Positions 43,469-52,894 of a DNA stretch of 64,000 nt are shown here, in pieces. The position numbers and the translations under genes were made by a program. Location of the stretch: the NCBI RefSeq assembly GCF_001400735.1, contig NZ_LJPW01000172.1, positions 1 to 64,000 on the forward strand, in the 5' to 3' direction. The notes under the pieces are model-generated. The model was not told the origin of the DNA and searched no databases. It saw nothing but the letters and a program-made list of their open reading frames with translations. Positions within the stretch are counted from its first letter, which is position 1, and the number at the start of each line of letters is the position of its first letter. Origin of the DNA: Pseudomonas caricapapayae (GTDB taxonomy: Bacteria > Pseudomonadota > Gammaproteobacteria > Pseudomonadales > Pseudomonadaceae).

Positions 43469-44152
43469 TCAGCCCCGTTCAGGCTGAAAGCGCACCACAA
43501 TGCCCTTGAGCTTTTGCTGCTTGTCGAGCTGATCGCGCAGCCGGTCAGCCTCGGCGCGCTCGATGAGCGGGCCGACAAATACCCGATTAACGCCATCGGC
43601 AGTGCGAATGTAGGCGTTGTAGCCCTGCGTTCGCAGGGTCTTTTGCAGATTGTCGGCATTGGCACGGTTGGACATGCTTGCCAACTGCACCGACCAACTG
43701 ATCGACAGACCATTGGCGTCGACGCCAGCAGGAGCCGCAGGTTTCGCAGGGGCCGCAGCTGTCGCTGGTGTAGGTGCAGGTGCAGGTGCAGGTGCAGGTG
43801 CAGGTGCAGGTGCAGGTTTGGCAGCAGGCTTCGAGGCCGGGGCGCTAGCAGCCGGAGGCGCAGCGGGTACGCTCGGGGCGGACGCGATCGGCGTGGATGG
43901 CGGCTGGCTGCTGCTCATGTCATCGTCGTTCGGCACCGGCTCCTGGGGCAGGGCCTGAGGCTCCGGAACAGGCACTGGATCGACCCGGACCTGGGAGGCA
44001 GAGGGTGCCTGGGGTGCGGACGGTGCCTCGACCTGCACCTGGCGCGTTTCATCTTCACGCGTGAAGAGCATGGGAAGAAAGATCACCGCCACGGCGATCA
44101 GCACAAGCGCTCCAACCATCCGCTGCTTGAATACGTTATCCAGCAAAGCCAT
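43469..44152 (-). CDS. SPOR-domain membrane protein (DedD-like)
   Basis: Protein of 227 residues: a cytoplasmic start (MALLDNVFKQR), one membrane span at about residues 12-30, a long periplasmic linker rich in Pro, Ala and Ser, and a C-terminal SPOR domain (about residues 150-225, WSVQLASMSNRANADNLQKTL) that binds denuded peptidoglycan at the division septum. The linker contains a perfect run of Ala-Pro dipeptides encoded by seven GCAGGT repeats. Its start lies within folC (17-base overlap). DedD of E. coli is the nearest named relative. Confidence 0.88.
   Translation of the reverse strand: MALLDNVFKQRMVGALVLIAVAVIFLPMLFTREDETRQVQVEAPSAPQAPSASQVRVDPVPVPEPQALPQEPVPNDDDMSSSQPPSTPIASAPSVPAAPPAASAPASKPAAKPAPAPAPAPAPAPAPTPATAAAPAKPAAPAGVDANGLSISWSVQLASMSNRANADNLQKTLRTQGYNAYIRTADGVNRVFVGPLIERAEADRLRDQLDKQQKLKGIVVRFQPERG
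43776..43817. repeat. Seven tandem GCAGGT hexamers (coding)
   Basis: Perfect simple repeat inside the SPOR-protein linker; on the coding strand it reads ACCTGC and adds two residues (Ala-Pro) per unit, so length changes do not break the frame. Confidence 0.95.
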
Positions 44153-45440
44153 TTGCAGCGTCCTCATCGGTGTACCGGGCCAACCACTCCAAGGCCTCGG
44201 CAACACAGTAAAATGATCCGAACAGCAGTATCTCGTCATCGGGCGTGGCATGCGCGCACTGAGCCTCCAGCGCCAACGCAACACTCTGATAGGACGTCAC
44301 GCGAGCGCCAAGGTTCTGCAAGGCCGAATGCAACTCTTCTGCCGGACGACTGCGCGAGGTAGGCAGCGGTGCTACAGCCCACTCATCGATAAACGGCACC
44401 AGATGTGCGACAACACCTTCAAGGTCCTTGTCACTCAGCAGACCAAACACCGCGCGACGTTTGCCGACAACCGGCTGACGCGCCAGACACTGCCCCAGAA
44501 ATTGAGCAGCATGGGGGTTGTGCCCGACGTCCAGAAGCACCCCGAGCTGCTTGCCATGCCAGCTGACGGTTCTGCGATCGAGTCGACCGGCAAGCCGGGT
44601 CCGGACCAGAACCTGCGCTATGGCATCCAGTTGCAGTGGATACCCCAGCAAGGCAAACGCCTGAAGCGCCAACGCTGCATTCTGCATGGGCAGGTCCAGC
44701 AGCGGCAGACCGCGCAGTTCGACTTGCTCGCCATGAGCAACACCACGCCAGTCCCAGCTGTCATTGCCTATGGCAAGGTCGAAATCCTGACCACGTATGA
44801 GTAACGGGGAGCCCAACTCGCGAGCCTTGGCCAGCAGCGGCTCCGGCGGTGCCGGATCGCCGCACAGCGCAGGACAGCCCGGGCGGAAGATCCCTGCCTT
44901 CTCGAAGGCCACCGACTCACGGGTATCACCCAGATACTCGGCATGATCGACACCGATACTGGTTACCAGCGCGACATCTGCATCGACAATATTTACCGCA
45001 TCCAGACGCCCGCCCAGACCGACCTCCAGGACGACTGCATCCAGCCCGGCCTGCTCGAACAGCCAGAATGCCGCCAGCGTGCCCATTTCGAAGTAAGTCA
45101 GGGTGACATCGCCACGTGCCGCTTCGACCGCAGCGAACGCATCGCATAATTCGAGATCGGTTGCTTCGACGCCCTGCACTTTCACTCGCTCGTTATAGCG
45201 AATCAAATGCGGTGAGCTGTAGACACCGACCTTCAGGCCCTGAGCCTGCAACAAGGCTGCGACAAAGGCACAGGTCGATCCTTTGCCGTTGGTGCCTGTC
45301 ACGGTGATCACCCGGCGTGCCGGGCGTGTCAGCCCCAGTTGCAGCGCCACCTGCCGGGAACGATCCAGCCCCATGTCGATGGCTGACGGATGCAATTGTT
45401 CCAGGTAAGAGAGCCAGTCGCCCAGGGATGTAAAGGTCAT
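44136..45440 (-). CDS. folC: Bifunctional folylpolyglutamate/dihydrofolate synthase FolC
   Basis: Adds L-glutamate to dihydropteroate and later to folates, with ATP. It has 434 residues. The P-loop is GTNGKGST at residues 49-56, with a Mur-ligase-like central domain (SIGVDHAEYLGDTRESVAFEKAGIFRPG is the folate/Mg region, cited in part), and DVGHNPHAAQ in the C-terminal domain. The start overlaps the accD stop by four bases, and its 3' end overlaps the SPOR gene. Confidence 0.95.
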   Translation of the reverse strand: MTFTSLGDWLSYLEQLHPSAIDMGLDRSRQVALQLGLTRPARRVITVTGTNGKGSTCAFVAALLQAQGLKVGVYSSPHLIRYNERVKVQGVEATDLELCDAFAAVEAARGDVTLTYFEMGTLAAFWLFEQAGLDAVVLEVGLGGRLDAVNIVDADVALVTSIGVDHAEYLGDTRESVAFEKAGIFRPGCPALCGDPAPPEPLLAKARELGSPLLIRGQDFDLAIGNDSWDWRGVAHGEQVELRGLPLLDLPMQNAALALQAFALLGYPLQLDAIAQVLVRTRLAGRLDRRTVSWHGKQLGVLLDVGHNPHAAQFLGQCLARQPVVGKRRAVFGLLSDKDLEGVVAHLVPFIDEWAVAPLPTSRSRPAEELHSALQNLGARVTSYQSVALALEAQCAHATPDDEILLFGSFYCVAEALEWLARYTDEDAANGFAG

Positions 45441-46357
45441 AGGCTGGTCGGTGCCGGTGGGACGACGATAGGCTCGATGACGGGTGCTACAAAGCGAGGC
45501 GTAGGCAGGTTCATCATTTGAGCCAGCAGGTTGCCCAGACGCGGACGAAGCTCGCTACGCGAGACGATCATGTCGATAGCGCCGTGATCCAGCAGGAACT
45601 CGCTGCGCTGGAAGCCCTCAGGCAGTTTCTCGCGAACGGTTTGCTCGATGACGCGAGGGCCGGCGAAACCGATCAGCGCCTTGGGCTCGGCAACGATAAC
45701 GTCACCCAGCATGGCCAGACTGGCGGAAACGCCGCCATAGACGGGGTCGGTCAACACCGAGATAAAGGGCAGCCCTTCTTCGCGAAGACGCGCCAGAACC
45801 GCCGAGGTCTTGGCCATCTGCATCAGCGAGATCAGCGCTTCCTGCATGCGCGCACCGCCCGAAGCAGCGAAGCAGATGAACGGGCAACGGTTTTCCAGGG
45901 CGTAATCGGCTGCACGCACGAAGCGCTCGCCGACAATGGCGCCCATCGAACCGCCCATGAACGAGAACTCGAACGCCGAGGCGACCACCGGCATGCCCAG
46001 CAACGTGCCGCTCATGGAAATCAGCGCGTCCTTTTCGCCCGTCTGCTTCTGCGCAGCGGTGAGACGGTCCTTGTATTTCTTGCCGTCGCGGAATTTCAGA
46101 CGGTCGACCGGCTCAAGATCGGCACCCAGCTCTTCACGCCCTTCGACGTCCAGAAAAATGTTCAGGCGCGCGCGTGCGCCGATGCGCATGTGGTGATTGC
46201 ACTTGGGGCAGACGTCCAGGGTCTTCTCCAGCTCCGGCCGATACAGCACCGCCTCACAGGACGGGCATTTGTGCCAGAGGCCTTCGGGAACCGAGCTCTT
46301 CTTGACCTCGGAACGCATGATCGATGGGATCAGTTTGTCTACCAACCAGTTGCTCAT
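45437..46357 (-). CDS. accD: Acetyl-CoA carboxylase carboxyltransferase subunit beta AccD
   Basis: Beta subunit of the carboxyltransferase that makes malonyl-CoA for fatty acid synthesis; it pairs with AccA. It has 306 residues. The N-terminal zinc ribbon is Cys31, Cys34, Cys50 and Cys53. The crotonase-like carboxyltransferase domain follows (CFAASGGARMQEALISLMQ, LTDPVYGGVSASLAMLGD). It is coupled to folC by ATGA. The 249-base gap to trpF on its 5' side has no gene and probably contains its promoter. Confidence 0.96.
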   Translation of the reverse strand: MSNWLVDKLIPSIMRSEVKKSSVPEGLWHKCPSCEAVLYRPELEKTLDVCPKCNHHMRIGARARLNIFLDVEGREELGADLEPVDRLKFRDGKKYKDRLTAAQKQTGEKDALISMSGTLLGMPVVASAFEFSFMGGSMGAIVGERFVRAADYALENRCPFICFAASGGARMQEALISLMQMAKTSAVLARLREEGLPFISVLTDPVYGGVSASLAMLGDVIVAEPKALIGFAGPRVIEQTVREKLPEGFQRSEFLLDHGAIDMIVSRSELRPRLGNLLAQMMNLPTPRFVAPVIEPIVVPPAPTSL

Positions 46358-46606
46358 GCTTTATATCTCCAGTACCGGTGTGGCTCGAACGACTGGCAGT
46401 CAACACGCCAATCGCATGCCCTCAGATAAATTCGTGTATGGACGATGATGAAGGATAGCGATCGACCACGGCCGGACCTGCACATCCTCATCCCGATTTT
46501 TCACAACGACGGCGTTGCGCATCGGCACCACCGCTTACTTGATTCGACCCGCATGCCTCATGGCAGGGACAGGCTTATGGACGGCGGCCGACAGGCAACC
46601 GTCACA

Positions 46607-47227
46607 TCAGGTGCCGTGCACCGAACTCATGAACGCAAGGATCTTTTCCCGATCCTTGATACCCTTGCTCTTTTCGACACCACCGCTGACATCTACAGCG
46701 TAGGGCCGTACTTGAGCAATGGCCTGTGCCACGTTGGCCGACGTCAGACCGCCTGCCAGAATCACCGGTTTGTCCAGATCGCCAGGAATCAGCGCCCAAT
46801 CGAAGGTTTCGCCGGTACCACCGGGGACCCCCTCTACATAGGTGTCGAGCAGCACGCCTCGCGCATTGCGATAGCTGCGACAAGCCTGGGCGATATCATC
46901 ACCCGCCTTGACCCGCAGGGCCTTGATATAAGGGCGATGGTAGCCATCGCATTCATCCGGCGTTTCATCGCCATGAAACTGCAGCATGTCCAGTGCAACC
47001 GCATCCAGCGTCTCGTTGAGCTCGCAGCGACTGGCGTTGACGAACAGTCCGACAGTGGTGATGAAAGGCGGCAGCGCGGCAATAATGGCACGAGCCTGCA
47101 ACACCGTCACCGCACGCGGACTTTTGGGATAAAACACCAGGCCAATTGCATCGGCTCCTGCCTCGGCAGCAGCCAGAGCATCTTCTATGCGGGTAATCCC
47201 GCAGATCTTGCTGCGAACGGCTGACAT
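46607..47227 (-). CDS. trpF: Phosphoribosylanthranilate isomerase TrpF
   Basis: Amadori isomerase of tryptophan synthesis, (beta/alpha)8 barrel, 206 residues. The catalytic cysteine is Cys9 in KICGITR, the general acid Asp lies in AVDVSGGVE near residue 130, and the phosphate site is LAGGLTSANV. It follows truA by 61 bases. Confidence 0.96.
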   Translation of the reverse strand: MSAVRSKICGITRIEDALAAAEAGADAIGLVFYPKSPRAVTVLQARAIIAALPPFITTVGLFVNASRCELNETLDAVALDMLQFHGDETPDECDGYHRPYIKALRVKAGDDIAQACRSYRNARGVLLDTYVEGVPGGTGETFDWALIPGDLDKPVILAGGLTSANVAQAIAQVRPYAVDVSGGVEKSKGIKDREKILAFMSSVHGT

Positions 47228-47288
47228 GTCGTGAGTAACCTCAGACCTTTCGGAAAGTCCCGGATGTTAGCAAATGCTGCTCGGGACG

Positions 47289-48143
47289 TCAGCCGTCCAG
47301 TTCCGCAAAGCCAGTAAGAAAGTGCGGACCGATGAAGCGCTCGGGCAGCGGAAACTCATCACGGTATTCGACCTGCACAAGATACAGCCCGTAAGGATGA
47401 GCCGTCACACCGCCGGTGCGTCGAACCCGGCTTTCCAGCACATCACGGGCCCACTCGACCGGGCGCTCTCCGGTACCGATGGTCATCAAGACGCCAGCGA
47501 TGTTGCGCACCATATGGTGAAGGAAGGCATTGGCGCGCACATCGATTACGATCATCTTGCCATGACGGGTCACGCGCAGATGGTGGAGCTGCTTGACGGG
47601 CGACTTGGCCTGGCACTGGCCAGCGCGAAAAGCACTGAAATCGTGGGTACCGACCAGGTACTCGGCTGCCTGTGCCATGCGCTCGACATCCAGCGGGCGG
47701 TGGTTCCAGGTAATCTCCTGATTCAGGTGCGCCGGGCGAATCTGGTCGTTGTAGATCACGTAGCGATAACGACGAGCGATGGCCTTGAAACGCGCATGAA
47801 ACGTGGCAGGCATGACCCGGGCCCAAGTTACACTGACGTCATGGGGCAGATTGATATTTGCGCCCATGACCCACGCCTTCATGGAGCGCTCGGCCTGGGT
47901 ATCGAAATGCACCACTTGCCCGCAGGCATGCACGCCAGCGTCCGTACGCCCAGCGCACATCAATGAAACCGGTGACGCAGCTACCTTCGACAGAGCGTCT
48001 TCCAAGGTTTCCTGCACGGTCAGCACACCGGACGCCTGGCGTTGCCAGCCGCAATAGCGCGAGCCCTTGTATTCAACGCCCAGCGCGATTCGGGAAAAGC
48101 CCTCGGCCGCCATCTCGGCGGCCGGGTTATCTATGTTCGCCAA
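47289..48143 (-). CDS. truA: tRNA pseudouridine(38-40) synthase TruA
   Basis: Makes pseudouridine at positions 38-40 of the tRNA anticodon stem. It has 284 residues if started at TTG 48143. The catalytic aspartate is in CAGRTDAGVHA (Asp68), with YRYVIYN and FLHHMVRNIAG in the C-terminal half. An in-frame ATG ten codons in (48113) is the other candidate; neither has a good Shine-Dalgarno. Confidence 0.94.
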   Translation of the reverse strand: MANIDNPAAEMAAEGFSRIALGVEYKGSRYCGWQRQASGVLTVQETLEDALSKVAASPVSLMCAGRTDAGVHACGQVVHFDTQAERSMKAWVMGANINLPHDVSVTWARVMPATFHARFKAIARRYRYVIYNDQIRPAHLNQEITWNHRPLDVERMAQAAEYLVGTHDFSAFRAGQCQAKSPVKQLHHLRVTRHGKMIVIDVRANAFLHHMVRNIAGVLMTIGTGERPVEWARDVLESRVRRTGGVTAHPYGLYLVQVEYRDEFPLPERFIGPHFLTGFAELDG

Positions 48144-48228
48144 AGTGGTACAGCCTGTCGGTTCGCGAAAAGTCGGTCATTATACGGTCGCAAAAAAAAC
48201 ACGCTACTCAAGCCGGGCAACTGAAACG

Positions 48229-48254
48229 CAAACGGCCGCGTATGCGGCCGTTTG
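48229..48254 (-). terminator. Hairpin between fimV and truA
   Basis: Eleven-base perfect stem CAAACGGCCGC / GCGGCCGTTTG with a GTAT loop, 19 bases after the fimV stop. There is no clean T-run on either side, so it may act as a partial terminator. Confidence 0.65.
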
Positions 48255-48272
48255 CAGGTTGCCCATGTGGAG

Positions 48273-51104
48273 TCAGGCCAGCCGCGAAAGCATCTCCCGC
48301 GCTTCGCTTTTCTGCCCGTCATCGCCCTCGGTGACCACCTCGTCCAGAATATCCCGGGCGCCGTCTGCATCACCCATGTCGATGTAGGCACGCGCCAGGT
48401 CGAGCTTGGTCGCCGCTTCGTCAGTACCGGCCATGAAGTCGAAGTCAGGCTCATCGTCCAGTGCCGCTGCATCTTCGGCTGTGAACCTTGGCTCATCGAG
48501 CGGCGGGTGCTCGAGATTCTGCGACAACCGGTCAAGCTCGGCATTGACGTCATCGATTTCGGTGGCGAATGCCTGACTTGCCTGATCGGTTTCAATCTCG
48601 TCAGCCAGCGAAAGATCAAAATCTTCCGGCAACTCCAGGTCGTCACTGATTGGCGGCGCAGGCGGGGTTTCGCCCAGATCAAGCGGATCACTGCCAAGCC
48701 CCAGCAGGAAGTCATCTTCATTCTTGAGCGCCGGATCTTCCTCGGACAGGTCCAGATCGAAATCGGCAAGGTCCTCCGGCGTTGCAGCTGCGCGGGCCTC
48801 TTCCTGCTGCTGCATGATCGACTCAAAGCTCAGCGGCTCATCATCCGCTGCTGAGACCTTCGGCTCGTCCAGCATCAAGTCATCGAGATTATTCACCGTG
48901 GCGACGTCAGGCGCGGACGTTTCTTCGAACTCGTCCAGGCTCAAGTCAAAATCGTGATCGAACGGATCTTCCTCTGCGGGCTGAGCGGCCAATGGAGTGA
49001 CCGTCTCAGGTTCAGGCTCGGGATCCGGCGTAGCCGCAATTTCAGGTTCAGGCTCAGCCTTTTGCTCTGCCGAGTCGTCGGCCAGCAGTTCTTCGACATA
49101 TTTGGCATCAAGCTCTGCTGCCAGAGCTGCGGCACTGGCCGCTGCAGCCCCTGCGACCACCGCAGGGGCAACCGACGCGGTTGCAGATTCAGAAGCCAGC
49201 GGTGCGGCAACAGGTGCCACCGGCTTCAGGGTCGAGTTGAATTCTTCCTGCTGCTCGACCTCAGCTTCACGCTTTCCCGCTGCCACCAGTTTACGCTCGT
49301 GCGCGGCATAGGCTTTGTTGTTGCCCTGCTCGGCGTAGATTTCCATCAGTTTCAGGCGAATATCATCGCGCTTCGGATCTTCCTTGACGGCTTCCTCAAG
49401 CAGCTCGACAGCCTGGTTCATGCGCCCGTAAGCAATATGAATCTCGGCCTGAAGCAGCGGATCGGCAGGACGTTCGCGAGCAGCAGTTGCGGCGGCTGCG
49501 GCAGCCCCCATGCGCACGCTGGGTGGTGGCACATCAAGACCATCGAAGCTGGCTGGAGGCGCGTTCATGTCCATGTCTGAAACAAAATCTGACTCTTCAG
49601 CCAGCGCACGCGCCATGCGCTTGTGCTTCTCGGCTTCAGCCTTCGCAGCGCGACGACGCGCCAGGAACAACAGCAGCAAGGCCAGAATCAACAATACAGC
49701 GCCGCCGATCAAGCCAAGCAGTACCGGGTTGTCGAGGATTTTCTGCAGCGCATCCTGATCTTCTGCAGGGGCAACCGGCTCCACGGCCAACGGCTGATCG
49801 GCCGCTGGGGTCGCAACCTCAGCGGCACCTGCCGGCAATGCATCTTCCGGAGCGATCTCGCCAGCCGGTTTGACCGGAGTACCGTTGGCATCCACAAGCG
49901 ATGCAGGCACTGCCGCATTGGCAGGCGTCGCAGCTTCCGGGGTGGCAGCAGCCGAAGCAGGAGGCACGGCTGCACCGGCTGCCTGCATTTTGGCCAACTG
50001 ACCGTTTTTCAGTTCGATAATACGCTGCAGCTTGTCAAGCTGGCTTTGCAGGTCGTTCATGCGGCTTTTCAGCTCGGCATTGTCACGACGCGTGGTGTCC
50101 AGTGCCTCCTGAGCCACCGCCAGCTTGTTGCCAAGATCACTGTCGCCCGCTGCGCCTTTTGCCGCAGGCTTGCCGCTGGCCGAAACCAGACTCAGGTTGT
50201 CGGAAGTTTCGACACTGGAAGGCGCCGCGCCAGCACGGTCACGACGAGTGGCGTCGACTTGACGTGTGCCGGCAGGCAGACGACGACCTTCACGCCAGGC
50301 GCTGTACTGCCGGGAAACTTCCGCAACTGCCTGCGGTTGTGGCAGTGCGGCGGTTTGCTGAGGCGTCGGAAGACGCAGCACCTGCCCCTTCTTCAAGCGG
50401 TTGATATTGCCGCCGATGAAGGCCTCCGGATTGAGTGCCTGTATCGCCAGCATGGTTTGCTGAACGGTTCCGCCATTACGCACTTTGGCGGCAATTTCCC
50501 ACAAGGTGTCGTTATTGGCGGTGACGTATTGCGCCGGCTTGTCTGCGGCTGGCGGCGGCAATGCAGTTGCATTGGTCGCAGGCGCTGGGGCTTCAGGCGT
50601 GGGAGCCTCTGCCGAAGGCGCTACCGTTGCCAGTTGTGCGGGTGCTGCGGGTGCTGCAGCTGGGGCCGGAGCGGCTGCTGCTGCTGCGGCGGCCTCGGGA
50701 GAAAATTTTGGCGGGTCGAGCAAAAGACTGTATTCACGCAGCAGCCGACCGTTTGGCCAGAGCACCTGAACCAGGAACTTTACGTAGGGTTCACGCACCG
50801 GTTTGCTGGAGGTAATGCGCAGAACGCTCTTGCCGCTGGCGTTGATAACCGGGGTAAACGTGAGGTCGTTGAGAAACGCCTGACGGGTAACGCCCGCCTG
50901 AGCGAAATCCGCGGTGGTTGCCAGACTGGGCACAACTTGCGTTGCATTGAGCCCCTGTGCTTCGGTCAACTCGATTTCCGCTACCAAAGGCTGATTCAGG
51001 GTCGACTTGACCGACAATTCCCCGAGCCCCAGCGCCTGCGCCATACCCGATGACAGCGCTGAAGCCGCAGCGATTGCTAATACCAGTTTACGAACCTGAA
51101 CCAT
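48273..51104 (-). CDS. fimV: Pilus/polarity hub protein FimV
   Basis: Inner-membrane peptidoglycan-binding protein of 943 residues that organises cell poles for type IV pili and twitching motility (TspA/FimV family). In order: a signal peptide (1-24), the conserved FimV N-terminal domain (about 25-135), an Ala/Pro linker, a LysM domain (191-247), a coiled coil (about 323-373), one membrane span (461-481), a TPR-like piece (about 545-610, EIHIAYGRMNQAVELLEEAV), a very acidic cytoplasmic part, and the C-terminal FimV domain (LDLARAYIDMGDADGARDIL). Asp- and Glu-rich composition over residues 680-890 is typical. Confidence 0.94.
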   Translation of the reverse strand: MVQVRKLVLAIAAASALSSGMAQALGLGELSVKSTLNQPLVAEIELTEAQGLNATQVVPSLATTADFAQAGVTRQAFLNDLTFTPVINASGKSVLRITSSKPVREPYVKFLVQVLWPNGRLLREYSLLLDPPKFSPEAAAAAAAAPAPAAAPAAPAQLATVAPSAEAPTPEAPAPATNATALPPPAADKPAQYVTANNDTLWEIAAKVRNGGTVQQTMLAIQALNPEAFIGGNINRLKKGQVLRLPTPQQTAALPQPQAVAEVSRQYSAWREGRRLPAGTRQVDATRRDRAGAAPSSVETSDNLSLVSASGKPAAKGAAGDSDLGNKLAVAQEALDTTRRDNAELKSRMNDLQSQLDKLQRIIELKNGQLAKMQAAGAAVPPASAAATPEAATPANAAVPASLVDANGTPVKPAGEIAPEDALPAGAAEVATPAADQPLAVEPVAPAEDQDALQKILDNPVLLGLIGGAVLLILALLLLFLARRRAAKAEAEKHKRMARALAEESDFVSDMDMNAPPASFDGLDVPPPSVRMGAAAAAATAARERPADPLLQAEIHIAYGRMNQAVELLEEAVKEDPKRDDIRLKLMEIYAEQGNNKAYAAHERKLVAAGKREAEVEQQEEFNSTLKPVAPVAAPLASESATASVAPAVVAGAAAASAAALAAELDAKYVEELLADDSAEQKAEPEPEIAATPDPEPEPETVTPLAAQPAEEDPFDHDFDLSLDEFEETSAPDVATVNNLDDLMLDEPKVSAADDEPLSFESIMQQQEEARAAATPEDLADFDLDLSEEDPALKNEDDFLLGLGSDPLDLGETPPAPPISDDLELPEDFDLSLADEIETDQASQAFATEIDDVNAELDRLSQNLEHPPLDEPRFTAEDAAALDDEPDFDFMAGTDEAATKLDLARAYIDMGDADGARDILDEVVTEGDDGQKSEAREMLSRLA

Positions 51105-51213
51105 AGCCCATCCCTTGTTTAAAGATTCCCCGATATCCGGAGAGGTAGTCCTGCAGTTGGGTGTAAGGCGTATCGCCGCTAAAACAATTATTCAAATAGT
51201 TGCCAAGTATCTT

Positions 51214-52227
51214 TTACACATAGTCTTTTATCAACAATTCGCCAACCTGCACAGCATTCAGCGCAGCACCTTTTCGCACATTATCCGATGTCAGCCACAG
51301 ATTGAGCTGCTCCGAATCGTCAGTTCCCAATCGAACCCGCCCCACATAAACCACGTCCTGACCCACGGCATCACCCACCGCTGTAGGGTAATCGCCGGCA
51401 TCCACCAGCTCGATCCCGGCTGCCGACTCGAGCGCTGCATTGATCGCTGCCACGTCGACCGGGCCGGCGGTGCGCAACGCTACGCTGAAGCTGTCACCAA
51501 AGAACACCGGCACCTGAATGCAGGTAGCCGACACTTTGAGCGACGGCAGCGCCAGCAGTTCGCGTATTTCTTCGACCAGACGCTTTTCAAGCGCCAAGTG
51601 CCCCGACTCGTCAGGCGTGCCCACCTGGGCCAGTACATTGAATGCCATCTGACGATCGAAAAAGCGTGTTTCCAGCGGACGGACGTTCAGCAGCTCGGTA
51701 GTCTGGCGCGCCAGCTCGCTGACGCCTTCGCGGCCCAGTGCAGATACAGCCAGACACGCTGTTACCGTCACGGACTGGATATCGATCAGCGTGCGCAGTG
51801 GCGCAAGGGCCAATGCAACCGCAGTGGCAGAAGCGCTCGGGCTGGCCACCAGACAAGGCGCGACGCCGTAGTTGTGCAAAAGCGTAGCATTTATTTCAGG
51901 CACGACATTCGGGGCCTGCGCAAACGGAAAGGCGCCCGACAAATCCACGACCGAGCAGCCCGCCGCTACGGCCTTGTCGGCGTAACTGCGACTGACGGCC
52001 GGGCCGGCAGCAAAAAACGCCATGCGCACCTTGCCGAAGTCGAAACTGTCGACTTCGCGTACGCGCACATTCTTGCCCCGAAACGGCACCGAGTGGCCAG
52101 CAGACTCTATACTTGCCAGCAGGTGCAGATTGCCCACCGGGAAATTGCGCTCCTCGAGCACCTGGACAATGGTTTCGCCGACAGTACCGGTTGCGCCGAC
52201 GACGGCGATATCAAAGGACTGGCTCAT
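51214..52227 (-). CDS. Aspartate-semialdehyde-dehydrogenase-like protein (Usg type), probably inactive
   Basis: Protein of 337 residues with the ASADH fold: an NAD(P) site GATGTVG (11-17) and a dimerisation domain. The active-site Cys is missing: the expected NPNC motif reads SPSA (residues 129-132), so the Cys position is Ala132. The His of the GHS motif is Asp (FFGDSFSV). This matches the Usg paralogue found beside truA/fimV in gammaproteobacteria, whose function is unknown. Databases often name it asd. A real Asd must be encoded elsewhere. Confidence 0.88.
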   Translation of the reverse strand: MSQSFDIAVVGATGTVGETIVQVLEERNFPVGNLHLLASIESAGHSVPFRGKNVRVREVDSFDFGKVRMAFFAAGPAVSRSYADKAVAAGCSVVDLSGAFPFAQAPNVVPEINATLLHNYGVAPCLVASPSASATAVALALAPLRTLIDIQSVTVTACLAVSALGREGVSELARQTTELLNVRPLETRFFDRQMAFNVLAQVGTPDESGHLALEKRLVEEIRELLALPSLKVSATCIQVPVFFGDSFSVALRTAGPVDVAAINAALESAAGIELVDAGDYPTAVGDAVGQDVVYVGRVRLGTDDSEQLNLWLTSDNVRKGAALNAVQVGELLIKDYV

Positions 52228-52312
52228 GCAAAAACCTCAGGAAAATCAGGGAGCGGCACTTTAACTGCCGCACTGCCGACAGGCAATTCAAGCCGGAAAA
52301 TAGCCGTGTCGT

Positions 52313-52873
52313 TCAAGGCTCGAGCCCCACCGGGAAAAATACGCCGTGGCTCCAGACCCCCAGCCAGCGCTCTCCATCGATCTCGCGGGAAACCGCCAGC
52401 TCGACCAACTGATAGAAAACATTGCGATGAATCAGCGCCTCAAGATTGCTCCGTATATGGATATACGGCGCTGGCTCCTGAGTATCGGGGTTTGTGACAA
52501 CACGCAGAGGGTGCTCCGGCCCTGCTTCAGCCTGATCTTCGACGTTGGTCAGGAAACGCAGCACCTGACCTTCGCCCTCGCCCAGCACCTCAAGGCTAAC
52601 GGCGACAAAAGGCGCGTCATCAACCCTGATGCCGACCTTCTCGACGGGGGTAATGAGAAAATAGTCATCGCCGTCACGGCGCATGATGGTCGAAAAAAGC
52701 CTGACCATTGGTTTACGGCCGATCGGCGTACCCTGGTAGTACCAGATGCCATCGCGGGCGATGCGCATGTCGATATCGCCACAGAAATCCGGATTCCACA
52801 GATGAACAGGCGGCAACCCCTTGGTTTTGGGGATCTGTGCAAACAGATCACCCGCCTTGTTTGAATCGGTCAC
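52313..52873 (-). CDS. DUF1285 protein
   Basis: Cytoplasmic protein of 186 residues filled by a DUF1285 domain (PPVHLWNPDFCGDIDMRIARDG, GRKPMVRLFSTIMRRDGDDYFLITPVEKV). The start is GTG at 52873. It lies 21 bases after the DUF4823 lipoprotein gene and is probably co-transcribed. Function unknown. Confidence 0.85.
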   Translation of the reverse strand: MTDSNKAGDLFAQIPKTKGLPPVHLWNPDFCGDIDMRIARDGIWYYQGTPIGRKPMVRLFSTIMRRDGDDYFLITPVEKVGIRVDDAPFVAVSLEVLGEGEGQVLRFLTNVEDQAEAGPEHPLRVVTNPDTQEPAPYIHIRSNLEALIHRNVFYQLVELAVSREIDGERWLGVWSHGVFFPVGLEP

Positions 52874-52894
52874 TCCACTCTCCTGACGCGGGCT

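Noticed and set aside
49623..51053. 476-codon plus frame opposite fimV
   Set aside because: Shadow created by the Ala/Pro- and Glu-rich FimV coding sequence.
51214..52227. Functional asd (aspartate-semialdehyde dehydrogenase)
   Set aside because: The catalytic Cys and His positions are Ala and Asp.
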